This document shows, piece after piece, positions 22,531 through 31,403 of a DNA stretch of 64,000 nt. Each line of letters opens with the position of its first letter. The stretch's first letter is position 1. The DNA is from Saccharothrix sp. Lineage in GTDB: Bacteria > Actinomycetota > Actinomycetes > Mycobacteriales > Pseudonocardiaceae. The translations under genes were made by a program, and so were the position numbers. Below the pieces are notes generated by a model that searched no databases, was not told where the DNA came from, and saw nothing but the letters and a program-made list of their open reading frames with translations. The stretch is taken from the NCBI RefSeq assembly GCF_031180885.1, contig NZ_JAPSLK010000024.1, positions 42,677 through 106,676 of the forward strand. Reading direction: 5' to 3'.

Positions 22531-24882
22531 ATGGGTGAGACGTTGGCGCTTCCGGTGCTGCCGCTGGACGACGTGGTCGTGCTCCCCGGCATGGTCGTCC
22601 CGATCCGGCTCACCGGCTCGGACGCCGCGGCCGAGGCGCGCGCCGCCGTCGAAGCCGCTTCCGCGGCGGGCGGGGAGACCCGGGTGCTGCTGGTGCCCCG
22701 GCTGGACGGCAAGTACGCGAAGGTGGGCACGCTGGCCGTCGTGGAGCAGGTCGGGCGGCTGTCCGGCGGCGAGCGCGCGGCGGTCGTGCGCGGCACCGAG
22801 CGGGTGAAGATCGGGACCGGCACCACCGGACCCGGCGCGGCCCTGTGGGTCGAGGCGACGGTGGCCGACGAGCCGCCCGTGGACGACCGCACCCGCGAAC
22901 TGGCCCGCGAGTACCGCGCGCTGGTCACCACCATCCTCCAGCAGCGCGGCGCGTGGCAGGTCGTGGACTCGGTGCAGCAGGTGGACGAGCCGTCCGCGCT
23001 GGCCGACCTCGCCGGTTACGCCTCCTACCTCAGCGACGAGCAGAAGATCTGGCTGCTGGAGACCAGCGACGTCGCCGAGCGGCTGGAGAAGCTGCTGGAG
23101 TGGGGCCGCGAGCACCTGACCGAGCTGGACGTGGCCGAGACGATCCGCAAGGACGTCACGGAGGGTGTGGAGCGCCGGCAGCGGGAGTTCCTGCTGCGCC
23201 AACAGCTCGCCGCGATCCGCAAGGAGCTGGCCGAGCTGGACGGCAAGCCCGCCACCGAGGAGCAGGACTACCGGGCGCGCGTCGAGGAAGCCGACCTGCC
23301 CGAGCACGTCCGCAAGGCGGCGCTGTCCGAAGTGGACAAGTTGGAGCGCACGTCCGACCAGTCCCCCGAGACCGGCTGGATCCGCACCTGGCTGGACACC
23401 GTCCTCGAACTGCCGTGGAACGAGCGCACCGAGGAGACCTACGACATCGCGGGCGCACGGGCGGTGCTGGACGCCGACCACGCGGGCCTCGACGACGTGA
23501 AGGAGCGCATCACCGAGTACCTGGCGGTGCGGCGCCGCCGGGCCGACCGCGGCCTGGGCGTCGTCGGCGGCCGGCGCAGCGGGGCGGTGCTCGCCCTGGT
23601 CGGGCCGCCCGGTGTGGGCAAGACGTCGCTGGGCGAGTCCGTGGCCAAGGCGATGGGCCGCAAGTTCGTCCGCGTGGCCCTGGGCGGCGTGCGCGACGAG
23701 GCGGAGATCCGCGGCCACCGCCGCACCTACGTCGGCGCGCTGCCCGGCCGGATCGTGCGCGCGATCGCCGAGGCCGGCTCGATGAACCCGGTCGTCCTGC
23801 TCGACGAGATCGACAAGGTCGGCGCCGACTACCGCGGCGACCCGACCGCGGCGCTGCTGGAGGTGCTGGACCCGGCGCAGAACCACACGTTCCGGGACCA
23901 CTACCTGGAGGTGGAGCTGGACCTGTCGGACGTGGTGTTCCTGGCCACGGCCAACGTCCTGGAGTCCATCCCGGGTCCGCTGCTGGACCGCATGGAGCTG
24001 GTGCAGCTCGACGGCTACACCGAGGACGAGAAGGTCACCATCGCCCGCGACCACCTGCTCCCCCGGCAGGTCGAACGGGCCGGCCTGACCACCGAGGACG
24101 TCACGGTCTCCGAGGACGCCCTGCGCAAGCTGGCCGGCGAGTACACCCGCGAGGCGGGCGTCCGCCAGCTGGAACGGTCCCTGGCCCGCGTCCTGCGCAA
24201 GATCACCGCCCGGGTGGCGTTGGACGAGGCCGCGCTGCCGGTGTCGGTCGACGTCCCGGACCTCAAGGGCTACCTGGGTTCGCCGAAGTTCACGCCGGAG
24301 TCGGCGGAGCGGACGGCGGTGCCCGGTGTGGCGACGGGTCTGGCGGTCACCGGCGCGGGTGGTGACGTGCTGTTCGTGGAGGCGTCCCTGGCGTCGGAAG
24401 GGACGGGCTCGGCGGGTGTCACGCTGACGGGGCAGCTCGGTGACGTGATGAAGGAGTCGGCCCAGATCGCCCTCTCCTACTTGAAGTCCCACGACAAGCG
24501 GGCCGCGGCGCTGGCCGAGCGCGGTGTGCACATCCACGTCCCGGCGGGCGCGGTGCCCAAGGACGGGCCGTCGGCCGGCGTGACGATGACGACGGCGCTG
24601 GCTTCGCTGCTGTCGGGTCGGCCGGTGCGGTCGGACGTGGCGATGACCGGCGAGGTGTCGCTGACCGGGCGCGTGCTGCCGATCGGTGGGGTGAAGCAGA
24701 AGTTGCTGGCGGCGCACCGGGCCGGGATCACCACGGTCCTCCTGCCCCAGCGCAACGAGCCCGATCTGGACGACGTGCCGGAGTCGGTGCGGGAAGCGCT
24801 GACCGTGCACCTCGTGGGTGATGTGCGCGAGGTGCTGGAGTTGGCGCTGGAGCACGAGTCGGTCGCGGTGGCCGCGGCCTAA
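22531..24882 (+). CDS. lon: ATP-dependent protease Lon
   Basis: A 783-aa Lon protease, normal length, that degrades misfolded and regulatory proteins in the cytosol. An N-terminal LON substrate domain (LPVLPLDDVVVLPGMVVPI) is followed by a coiled region, the AAA+ domain with Walker A GPPGVGKTS and Walker B VVLLDEIDKV, and the C-terminal protease domain with catalytic Ser in KDGPSAGVTM and Lys in IGGVKQKLL. ATG follows GGAGG. A HAIR element overlaps the promoter region. It is convergent with the PstS-like gene, with three bases between stops. Confidence 0.97.
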   Translation: MGETLALPVLPLDDVVVLPGMVVPIRLTGSDAAAEARAAVEAASAAGGETRVLLVPRLDGKYAKVGTLAVVEQVGRLSGGERAAVVRGTERVKIGTGTTGPGAALWVEATVADEPPVDDRTRELAREYRALVTTILQQRGAWQVVDSVQQVDEPSALADLAGYASYLSDEQKIWLLETSDVAERLEKLLEWGREHLTELDVAETIRKDVTEGVERRQREFLLRQQLAAIRKELAELDGKPATEEQDYRARVEEADLPEHVRKAALSEVDKLERTSDQSPETGWIRTWLDTVLELPWNERTEETYDIAGARAVLDADHAGLDDVKERITEYLAVRRRRADRGLGVVGGRRSGAVLALVGPPGVGKTSLGESVAKAMGRKFVRVALGGVRDEAEIRGHRRTYVGALPGRIVRAIAEAGSMNPVVLLDEIDKVGADYRGDPTAALLEVLDPAQNHTFRDHYLEVELDLSDVVFLATANVLESIPGPLLDRMELVQLDGYTEDEKVTIARDHLLPRQVERAGLTTEDVTVSEDALRKLAGEYTREAGVRQLERSLARVLRKITARVALDEAALPVSVDVPDLKGYLGSPKFTPESAERTAVPGVATGLAVTGAGGDVLFVEASLASEGTGSAGVTLTGQLGDVMKESAQIALSYLKSHDKRAAALAERGVHIHVPAGAVPKDGPSAGVTMTTALASLLSGRPVRSDVAMTGEVSLTGRVLPIGGVKQKLLAAHRAGITTVLLPQRNEPDLDDVPESVREALTVHLVGDVREVLELALEHESVAVAAA

Positions 24883-24885
24883 GCG

Positions 24886-26526
24886 CTAACGCAGGTTGCA
24901 CAGCTCCAGAGGAGTTCCCTCGGGGGTTCGGCACGGCAGGTAGCCCGCGTCCGTCATCCGGACGCGGGCTTCGTCGTGCTCCAGCACGTACCGGATGAAC
25001 CTGCCCGCCAACGAGTTCCCGTCCGGCTTCCCCTTGGTGTACAGGTACTCCACCGTCCAGAAGGGGTAGCCCGCCTCCACCCCCACCGACGCGTCGAACA
25101 TCTTCCCGTCCAGCGACAGCGCGGTCATCCGGTTGGTCTTGCGGGCCTCCGCGACCGACGGCGCGTCCGCGTAGCCGATCGCACCCTCGACCGCGGCGAT
25201 TTCCCTCACCACGTCGGCGTTCTTGTCGCGTTCGCAGCGGATCACCGTGGCCTGCGGGGCGCGGTCCTTCGTTCGACAGTCGTCCGAGGTGAGCGTGCCT
25301 TCGCCGGTGCCTAGGACGCGTTGCTCGAACAACTCGCGCGTGCCGGACTCGCCGCCGCGGCCGACGATGCGGATCGGCAAGGGGTCGCCGCCGCGCAGTT
25401 GGCTCCAATCGGTGTACGCGCCCGCATAGATCCCCCTGAGCTGGTCCAAGCGCACGGTGTCCATGCCCACCGAACTGTGCACGACCACGTGGTACACCAC
25501 GATCGCCGCCTGCTCGGCCACGACGTCGCTGACGTCCTGCTTGCCGTCCGACATGGCGATCAGGCCGTCCTCCGGCGAGGCCGCGGCGACCGAGCGGACA
25601 CCGGCGATGCTGCCGTTCGCGTCGGTGGCGATCTGCGCGTCGGGGCAGGCTTTCCCGTACTCCTCGGCGATCTTCGCCATGGTCGGCATGAAGACGCTCG
25701 AACCCTCGACGCGCAGCGGCCCGGTGCCGCACGCGACCGAGCCGTCCGAGGACGGCGGTGCCCACGCCAGGGTCACCACGAGCACGGCGGCGAGGAGTGC
25801 GGCCAGACCGCCGGTCAGGCGGGGCAGGGTGAGGAACCGTTCCTGCTTCTCGTCGTGCAGGACGCCCGCGCCGCCCAGGTGGCCGGTGATCTTGACCTCC
25901 TTGCCGATCTCGCCCGTGGGGTTGGTGTCGGGCTCGCGCAGGACCACCAGCAGCTTGAACTTCTGCTTGCGGCGCAGGGTGAGCGACTCCAGCCGGACGC
26001 CGTGCCACACCGGTTCGACGACCGCCCTCGGCCGGTCGCCGCCGTTGCGGAACAGGCGGGCCATGCTCTGGGACACCCGTTCGCGCACGGTCGGCAGGGA
26101 CACGCGCAGTTCATCGCGGCCGAAGAACTGGAGGCTGCGGCGGACCTCCTCGCGCAACTCTTCCGACCCGGCCTCCGACACCCGCGCGTTCCAGACCACC
26201 CGATCGCCGAAGGTGAAGGTGAGGGGCTTGTCGAAGTCGTCCGGGTCGATGTCGTAGTTGCCGCTGTTGCGGACGCGGACCACGACGATGCTCATCCGCT
26301 CCAGCTGGCGCACCAGCTCGCGCAGTTGCGGCGCGTGGGAGTCGGTGCCGTCGTGCAGCTGGTCGGGACCCAGGCCGATCTTGGAGTTGTAGAGCACCCG
26401 GAAGCTGAGCCGCTTGCGGCGCACGAACAGCCGGTCGATGAGCGGCGTCGCGAAGAGCAGGGCGATCGCCAGCGCCACCGGGCCGGGGCCACCGAGGAAG
26501 TCCAGCGCGGACCGCAGGATCTGCAC
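24886..26526 (-). CDS. Two-TM membrane protein with PstS-like substrate-binding domain
   Basis: A 546-aa protein with unusual layout. Residues 16-34 form a membrane helix, then about 200 residues of predicted cytosolic region (RVLYNSKIGLG, VVRVRNSGNYDIDPDDFDKP), a second helix near 237-256, and an extracytoplasmic PBP-like domain. That domain has the PstS pattern: VEGSSVFMPTMAKIAEEYGK, DANGSIAGVRSV, GRGGESGTRELFEQ, AIGYADAPSV. No pstCAB genes are adjacent, so it is probably a sensor or binding protein, not part of a transporter operon. The start is a GTG with weak ribosome-binding site. The cytosolic region is not recognised. Confidence 0.8.
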   Translation of the reverse strand: MQILRSALDFLGGPGPVALAIALLFATPLIDRLFVRRKRLSFRVLYNSKIGLGPDQLHDGTDSHAPQLRELVRQLERMSIVVVRVRNSGNYDIDPDDFDKPLTFTFGDRVVWNARVSEAGSEELREEVRRSLQFFGRDELRVSLPTVRERVSQSMARLFRNGGDRPRAVVEPVWHGVRLESLTLRRKQKFKLLVVLREPDTNPTGEIGKEVKITGHLGGAGVLHDEKQERFLTLPRLTGGLAALLAAVLVVTLAWAPPSSDGSVACGTGPLRVEGSSVFMPTMAKIAEEYGKACPDAQIATDANGSIAGVRSVAAASPEDGLIAMSDGKQDVSDVVAEQAAIVVYHVVVHSSVGMDTVRLDQLRGIYAGAYTDWSQLRGGDPLPIRIVGRGGESGTRELFEQRVLGTGEGTLTSDDCRTKDRAPQATVIRCERDKNADVVREIAAVEGAIGYADAPSVAEARKTNRMTALSLDGKMFDASVGVEAGYPFWTVEYLYTKGKPDGNSLAGRFIRYVLEHDEARVRMTDAGYLPCRTPEGTPLELCNLR

Positions 26527-26596
26527 ACCGAATTCTGCGTCGGACTACCGGTGGCACTCCGCGGAAAGCCGGACGTTCACTTGGACTTCATGTTGC

Positions 26597-26632
26597 GGCA
26601 AGGGGGTCCCGGACGGACGGGACCCCCTTGCC
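26597..26632. terminator. Terminator hairpin, 15-bp perfect stem
   Basis: GGCAAGGGGGTCCCG pairs perfectly with CGGGACCCCCTTGCC around a 6-base loop. It lies just past the end of the minus-strand AMIN fragment/deacetylase unit and would end that transcript. Confidence 0.85.
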
Positions 26633-26642
26633 TCGCAGGACG

Positions 26643-26881
26643 TCAGTGATGGGCACCGACGTCGATGACCAGGCGGGTCGGGTTGCTGAGCAGGAACACG
26701 CGGTGCCACGTCTCCACGCGGAGTCCCAGGCCGACCGTAAGGTTGGCCTCGTAGTCACCGGTGATCGCGACGGCCTGCACGTTGTTCAGCGACGGCGTGT
26801 TGAACTGCTGCGGGCCGGTGTAGGTGGGGTTGCCGTTCTCGTCGTGCGCGGCGACGGGGGTTGCGCGGCTCAGGGTTGCGT
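26643..26881 (-). pseudogene. C-terminal fragment of an AMIN-like domain lipoprotein
   Basis: About 79 codons read VAAHDENGNPTYTGPQQF, VQAVAITGDYEANLTVGLGL and VFLLSNPTRLVIDVGAHH-stop, the conserved C-terminal half of actinobacterial AMIN-like (lipo)proteins. The signal peptide and first half are absent, and there is no start codon in this stretch. The fragment begins inside the last codons of the deacetylase, in another frame. A deletion probably joined the deacetylase end to this remnant. Confidence 0.75.
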
Positions 26882-27688
26882 TGTGGAGAGGAAGTCCTCC
26901 AGGGGCACCGGGGTCAGGCCGTGGGCCTTGCAGTGCTCCAGGAACGCCAGGAAGTCCTCGACGAACGTGTGCCGGAAGTGCATGAGGACGATGTCGCCCG
27001 GGACGAGCTTGTTCCCCGCCTGGAACTGCACGACCCCGTCGTTGACCGCCGCCGTCCACATCACCAGGGCCTTGAAGCCGCAGTCCGTGGCCGCCTTGCG
27101 GGTGGTGGCGTCGTGGTTGCCGAACGGCGGGCGGAACAGCGTGGGCCGCACCCCGGTCTGCTGCTGGAGGTAGTCGGCGTTGCCGCAGATCTCCTGCTTC
27201 TGGAACTCGTAGCCCTTGCCCAGCAGGTTCGGGTGGTTCGCGGTGTGCGAGTGGACGGCGGCCTTGGCGTCGTCCTGGAACGCCTTGAAGAACGCGGGCT
27301 GCTCCACGACGTGCTTGGTGTTGAGGAACAGCGACGGCCGGGTGTTCGACGACTTCATCAGTTCCAGCGCCGCCGGGTGCCGCACCGCGCCGTCGTCGAT
27401 GGTGATGAACACGTACGGCTTGTCGGTCTGGATGCGCCGCACCACCGGCAGCAGGCCGTCCTGGCTCGCCGGGACCTTGGCCTGCGGGGTGCCGTACTCG
27501 TAGGGGTGCTGGAACACCGGCACCGTCGTGCCACCGGGACCGGGGACCGCCGTGGGCGGCGTGGTCGTGGTGACCGCGGTGGTCGTGGTGGTGGTCGCCG
27601 AGGTGGTCGGCCGCGCCGCGGGCTCGGGCGCGCAGGCGACGGTGACGACGGCCAGGGCAGCCGCGACCGCCACGCCGATTCTTCGCAT
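26870..27688 (-). CDS. Polysaccharide deacetylase (NodB domain), lipoprotein
   Basis: A 272-aa exported enzyme expected to deacetylate cell-wall or environmental polysaccharides. The signal peptide ends in a lipobox-like VTVAC, then a Thr-rich linker. The NodB domain has the motif FITIDDGAVRHP (catalytic Asp pair), the zinc-binding histidines in VHSHTANHPNL, RPPFGNHD and the late VPGDIVLMHFRHT. The ATG at 27688 is the only sensible start. The C-terminus ends abruptly at STTQP where an AMIN-domain fragment begins, so the last residues may be altered. It is divergent from the PEBP gene. Confidence 0.88.
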   Translation of the reverse strand: MRRIGVAVAAALAVVTVACAPEPAARPTTSATTTTTTAVTTTTPPTAVPGPGGTTVPVFQHPYEYGTPQAKVPASQDGLLPVVRRIQTDKPYVFITIDDGAVRHPAALELMKSSNTRPSLFLNTKHVVEQPAFFKAFQDDAKAAVHSHTANHPNLLGKGYEFQKQEICGNADYLQQQTGVRPTLFRPPFGNHDATTRKAATDCGFKALVMWTAAVNDGVVQFQAGNKLVPGDIVLMHFRHTFVEDFLAFLEHCKAHGLTPVPLEDFLSTTQP

Positions 27689-27862
27689 TGTCGGGAGTCC
27701 CCCCAAGTAAAGATCCGCCCCTGAACGATCCGCCGCCGGCGCGGCGGCCCCTGATATTGGAGACGGTCCGAGCACCGCTCGGGTTGCGCGGTGATGGTTT
27801 CGCAACCAATGTTCACCCGACCGATAAGGTCGAGTGAGGACCGCTTGTGTGGAGGACCGCAG

Positions 27863-28390
27863 ATGAGCCTTGAGCGCCCCGTCGCTCCCGACCCCTACTC
27901 CCTGCTCCCGGCCGTGGCGTCGTTCGACGTCACCTCGACCGACGTGCGCGACGGCGGGACGCTGCCCGACGCGCACGTGTACGCGCAGGGCGACACCTCG
28001 CCCCACCTGAGCTGGTCGGGCTTCCCCGCGGAGACCAAGAGCTTCGTCGTCACGTGCTTCGACCCGGACGCGCCGACGCCGTCGGGCTTCTGGCACTGGG
28101 TGGCGGTGAACCTGCCGGCGTCGACGACCTCGCTTCCGACCGGCGCCGGCAAGTCGGACGACGGCCTGCCCGGCGACGCGTTCCACGTGCGCAACGACTA
28201 CGGCACCCGCTCGTTCGGCGGCGCCGCGCCGCCCCCGGGCGACCGGGCCCACCGGTACTACTTCGTGGTGCACGCGGTGGACGTGGAGGCGCTGGACGTG
28301 ACCGAGGACTCGTCGCCCGCGGTGGTGAGCTTCAACCTGGCGTTCCACACGCTGGCCCGTGCCGTGCTCGTCGCGACGTACGCCGCCTGA
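27863..28390 (+). CDS. YbhB/YbcL family PEBP-like protein
   Basis: A 175-aa phosphatidylethanolamine-binding-protein-like (Raf kinase inhibitor-like) protein. Conserved parts are [50 protein letters not shown] and [11 protein letters not shown]. There is no signal peptide, so it is probably cytosolic; the biological role of bacterial members is unclear. The ATG at 27863 is preceded by GAGGACC; an upstream open frame of 24 codons is unlikely to be used. It is followed within 10 bases by mycothione reductase and may be co-transcribed with it. Confidence 0.9.
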   Translation: MSLERPVAPDPYSLLPAVASFDVTSTDVRDGGTLPDAHVYAQGDTSPHLSWSGFPAETKSFVVTCFDPDAPTPSGFWHWVAVNLPASTTSLPTGAGKSDDGLPGDAFHVRNDYGTRSFGGAAPPPGDRAHRYYFVVHAVDVEALDVTEDSSPAVVSFNLAFHTLARAVLVATYAA

Positions 28391-28399
28391 GGTGCGGGA

Positions 28400-29809
28400 A
28401 TGAGCGCCTCACGTCGTGGGTTGCAGCACGACGTGAGGCACTTCGACCTGGTCATCATCGGCACCGGCTCCGGCAACTCCATCGCGGACGAGCGATTCGC
28501 GGACTGGGACATCGCGATCGTCGAGAAGGGCGTGTTCGGCGGCACGTGCCTGAACGTCGGGTGCATCCCCACGAAGATGTTCGTGCACACCGCCGACGTC
28601 GCCGCCGCGCCGCGCGCCGGTGGGCGCCTGGGCGTGGACCTGGCGCTGGAGGGCGTGCGCTGGACCGACGTGCGGGACCGGATCTTCGGCCGCATCGACC
28701 CGATCTCCGAGGGCGGCCGGCGGTGGCGGGCGGAGGAGAACGCCAACGTCACCGTGTACGAGGGGACGGCCCGGTTCGTCGGCCCGAAGGCGCTGGACAC
28801 CGGCACCGGCGAGGTGATCACCGCGGACCGGTTCGTCATCGCGGCGGGTTCCCGCCCGGTGGTGCCGGAGGTCGCGGACCTGGCGTCGGTCGGCTACCAC
28901 ACCAGTGACACGGTCATGCGCCTGGAGTCGTTGCCCCGGCGGCTGACCATCCTGGGTTCGGGGTTCGTGGCGGCGGAGTTCGCGCACGTGTTCTCGTCGT
29001 TCGGCGTCGAGGTGACCGTGATCGCCCGCTCGGACCTGTTGCTGCGCCACGAGGACCGCGAGATCGCCGAGCGCTTCACCGCGCTGGCGGCGGAGAAGTG
29101 GGACGTGCGCTTGGGCCGCAAGGCGGTGCGGGCGGAGCGCGCGTCGGACGGCTCGGTGCGGCTGCACCTGGAGGGCCCGGACGGCGCCGAGGTCGTGGTG
29201 TCGGACGAGTTGCTGGTGGCGGTGGGCCGCAAGCCGAACTCGGACCTGCTGGACCTGGCCGCGACGGGCGTCGAGGTGCACCCGGACGGCCGGATCGTGG
29301 TGGACGAGTACCAGCGGACGTCCGTCGAGGGCATCTACGCGATGGGCGACGTCAGCTCGGAGTACCAGCTCAAGCACGTGGCCAACCACGAGGCGCGGGT
29401 CGTCCAGCACAACCTGCTCAACCCCACTTCCCTGATCGCCTCCGACCACCGCTTCGTCCCCGCCGCGGTCTTCTCGTCCCCCCAGATCGCTTCGGTGGGG
29501 CTGACCGAGGAGCAGGCGGGCGCGCAGGGCATCCGGTACGTGGCCGCGTCGCAGGCTTACGCGTCGATCGCCTACGGCTGGGCGATGGAGGACACGACCG
29601 GCTTCGCGAAGGTCCTCGCCGACCCCGCGACGGGTCAGATCCTGGGCGCGCACATCATCGGCCCGCAGGCGTCGTCGGTGATCCAGCCGATCATCCAGGC
29701 GATGAGCTTCGGCCTCGACGCCCGCACGATGGCCCGGGGCCAGTACTGGATCCACCCGGCGATGCCCGAGGTGGTCGAGAACGCCCTGCTCAACCTGCCC
29801 CTGGACTGA
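28400..29809 (+). CDS. mtr: Mycothione reductase
   Basis: Reduces mycothione (the disulfide of mycothiol) with NADPH, keeping the thiol pool reduced. The 469-aa flavoprotein has FAD-binding [18 protein letters not shown], the redox-active disulfide [18 protein letters not shown]-binding [35 protein letters not shown], and the C-terminal active-site [18 protein letters not shown]. It aligns well with M. tuberculosis Mtr (Rv2855). The ATG at 28400 has GAGGTG overlapping the upstream stop. Family members usually start about 11 residues later, where a GTG lies inside a stable hairpin (28406-28439). Its presence supports an actinobacterial host. Confidence 0.93.
   Translation: MSASRRGLQHDVRHFDLVIIGTGSGNSIADERFADWDIAIVEKGVFGGTCLNVGCIPTKMFVHTADVAAAPRAGGRLGVDLALEGVRWTDVRDRIFGRIDPISEGGRRWRAEENANVTVYEGTARFVGPKALDTGTGEVITADRFVIAAGSRPVVPEVADLASVGYHTSDTVMRLESLPRRLTILGSGFVAAEFAHVFSSFGVEVTVIARSDLLLRHEDREIAERFTALAAEKWDVRLGRKAVRAERASDGSVRLHLEGPDGAEVVVSDELLVAVGRKPNSDLLDLAATGVEVHPDGRIVVDEYQRTSVEGIYAMGDVSSEYQLKHVANHEARVVQHNLLNPTSLIASDHRFVPAAVFSSPQIASVGLTEEQAGAQGIRYVAASQAYASIAYGWAMEDTTGFAKVLADPATGQILGAHIIGPQASSVIQPIIQAMSFGLDARTMARGQYWIHPAMPEVVENALLNLPLD
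28406..28439. other. 13-bp hairpin at the mtr start
   Basis: GCCTCACGTCGTG and CACGACGTGAGGC are perfect complements around 8 bases. The stem covers the first codons of mtr and includes the alternative GTG start at 28433. It may end the upstream PEBP transcript or limit mtr translation. Confidence 0.6.
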
Positions 29810-30038
29810 CCGACCTCACACCGGCACGACGCTCGGCCGCGGCGATGGACGCGATCACGGGATCGACGGGTCGTCGCCGCGGTTTTCCGCCCCGAGGCGA
29901 GCACGAGCGCGAAGGTGCTTGGTCGACCAAGTCGTCCAAATCCGTGCGGAACTGCTCGGCGTCGATGACCGGGGCGTGGCCGGCGGCGTGCGCCAACTTC
30001 GCGTGCGGGACGAACCTCCGAGTGATCTTCCGAGTCAC
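29790..30038 (-). CDS. Small protein, antitoxin-like fragment (uncertain)
   Basis: An 82-codon frame starts at a GTG and reads [39 protein letters not shown] and a basic tail. The [16 protein letters not shown] part resembles small actinobacterial proteins found beside VapC-type genes, but no toxin gene follows. It fills most of the 251-base gap between mtr and the MFS gene and overlaps the mtr end by 20 bases. There is no strong ribosome-binding site. It could be a remnant. Confidence 0.3.
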   Translation of the reverse strand: MTRKITRRFVPHAKLAHAAGHAPVIDAEQFRTDLDDLVDQAPSRSCSPRGGKPRRRPVDPVIASIAAAERRAGVRSVSPGAG

Positions 30039-30060
30039 CCCGCAACGCCATTGCGGCGAG

Positions 30061-31356
30061 CTACACCGTGCGCGGGCGGCCGGCGATCCAGCCGAGAGTT
30101 GTGAGCAGTGCGAGCAGGGCGACCAAGAGCAGCATCGACACGGTCCACGTCCCCGTCGCACCCCGCAGCAAGCCGAACGCGAACGGCCCCGCCGCCGAGA
30201 TCAGGTACCCGATCGACTGCGCCATCGCGGACAGCCGCGCGGTGTCCGCCGTCGAGGACGTGCGCAGCGAGATCATCACCAGGGCCAGCGGGAACATGCC
30301 CATGCCCAACCCGACCAGCACGACCCACAGCCCCGGAGCCGCCGCCGGCGCCAGCGCCAGACCCACGACACCGGCCATGGACAGCAGGCCCAACCCCAGC
30401 ACCAGGCCGGACTGGCTCGGCCGCCGCGCCGCCAGCGGCGGGACGATCAGGCTCACCGGGACGCCCAGCACCATCGTGATCGCCAGCAGCAGACCCGCCG
30501 TCGTCCGGTCCACGCCCGCGTCACCGAGGATCTGCGGCAGCCAGCCCATCACCGTGTAGGCGAGCAGCGACTGCAAGCCGAAGAACACCGTGATCACCCA
30601 CGCCAACGGGCTCCGCACCAAAGAACGCTTGCGAGCCGAGCCCCGCGACGTCGAAGTGCGGACCGGAGCGCCGTGACGAGCGCCCGCCAGCCACACCAGC
30701 AAAGCCGCCAACGACAGGAACGCCCACGCCCCCACCGCGAGCCGCCACGACCCCAGCCACGACTCCAGACCGGGCGTGAATGCCGCACCCAGCGCCGCAC
30801 CGGCCGCGAGCGCCGCCGTGTAGACACCGGTGATCAGGCCGACCCGGCCCGGGAACGAGTCCTTGACCACCACGGGGATCAGGACGTTGCACACCGCGAT
30901 CCCGGCGCACGCGATGAACGTCCCGCCCAGCACCACCGCCGGCCCGTCGACGACCCGCAGCACCAGACCAATGGTCAACACCAGCAGCGAGAGACCGACC
31001 GCCCGCGCCATCCCCAGCCGACGCCCCAACCACGGCGCCAGGAAGGCCGCGAAGCCGAAGCACAGCGTGGGCACGGCGGTCAGCAGCGACGTCCACGCGG
31101 TCGACACGCCGAGCGACCCGCGCACGTCACCGAGCACCGAGGCCAGGCTGGTGACGGCCGGTCGGAGGTTCGCGGCGGCCAGCGCTACGCCGATCGCCAA
31201 CAGGGTGCTGCCGACCAGGGCAACTTGGCGGTTCGCACCCCCGAACCCGGCGCCCGTGCCAGAAGGATTGACCGCGATCGTCGCATTGGCACCGGCATCA
31301 GTGGCAATGTGAACCATCGACGGTGTCCGGTCTGGCTGGGTCTGCTGGATCGTCAC
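30061..31356 (-). CDS. MFS transporter, CynX/NimT-like
   Basis: A 431-aa major facilitator with 12 hydrophobic segments, after an N-terminal soluble tail of about 45 residues. The segment ALAAANLRPAVTSLASVLGD is the hallmark of the CynX/NimT (cyanate, 2-nitroimidazole) branch, and PWLGRRLGMARAVGLSLLVL marks the first cytoplasmic loop. It is probably an exporter; the substrate is unknown. The start is a GTG without a clear ribosome-binding site; an internal ATG at MVHIATDAG is an alternative. It is divergent from a GntR-type regulator, which probably controls it. Confidence 0.88.
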   Translation of the reverse strand: MTIQQTQPDRTPSMVHIATDAGANATIAVNPSGTGAGFGGANRQVALVGSTLLAIGVALAAANLRPAVTSLASVLGDVRGSLGVSTAWTSLLTAVPTLCFGFAAFLAPWLGRRLGMARAVGLSLLVLTIGLVLRVVDGPAVVLGGTFIACAGIAVCNVLIPVVVKDSFPGRVGLITGVYTAALAAGAALGAAFTPGLESWLGSWRLAVGAWAFLSLAALLVWLAGARHGAPVRTSTSRGSARKRSLVRSPLAWVITVFFGLQSLLAYTVMGWLPQILGDAGVDRTTAGLLLAITMVLGVPVSLIVPPLAARRPSQSGLVLGLGLLSMAGVVGLALAPAAAPGLWVVLVGLGMGMFPLALVMISLRTSSTADTARLSAMAQSIGYLISAAGPFAFGLLRGATGTWTVSMLLLVALLALLTTLGWIAGRPRTV

Positions 31357-31403
31357 CGGACTACTATCGCAGACATAGGATGTTCGGATGAAAGGACGAC
31401 GCT

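Noticed and set aside
26840..26900. Programmed frameshift joining deacetylase and AMIN domain
   Set aside because: No slippery sequence is visible near the deacetylase stop, and the AMIN domain lacks its first half. A deletion scar explains the data more simply.
31357..31403. GntR operator between the MFS and GntR genes
   Set aside because: Only a short ACAT-AGG-ATGT symmetry is present, which is too weak to call.
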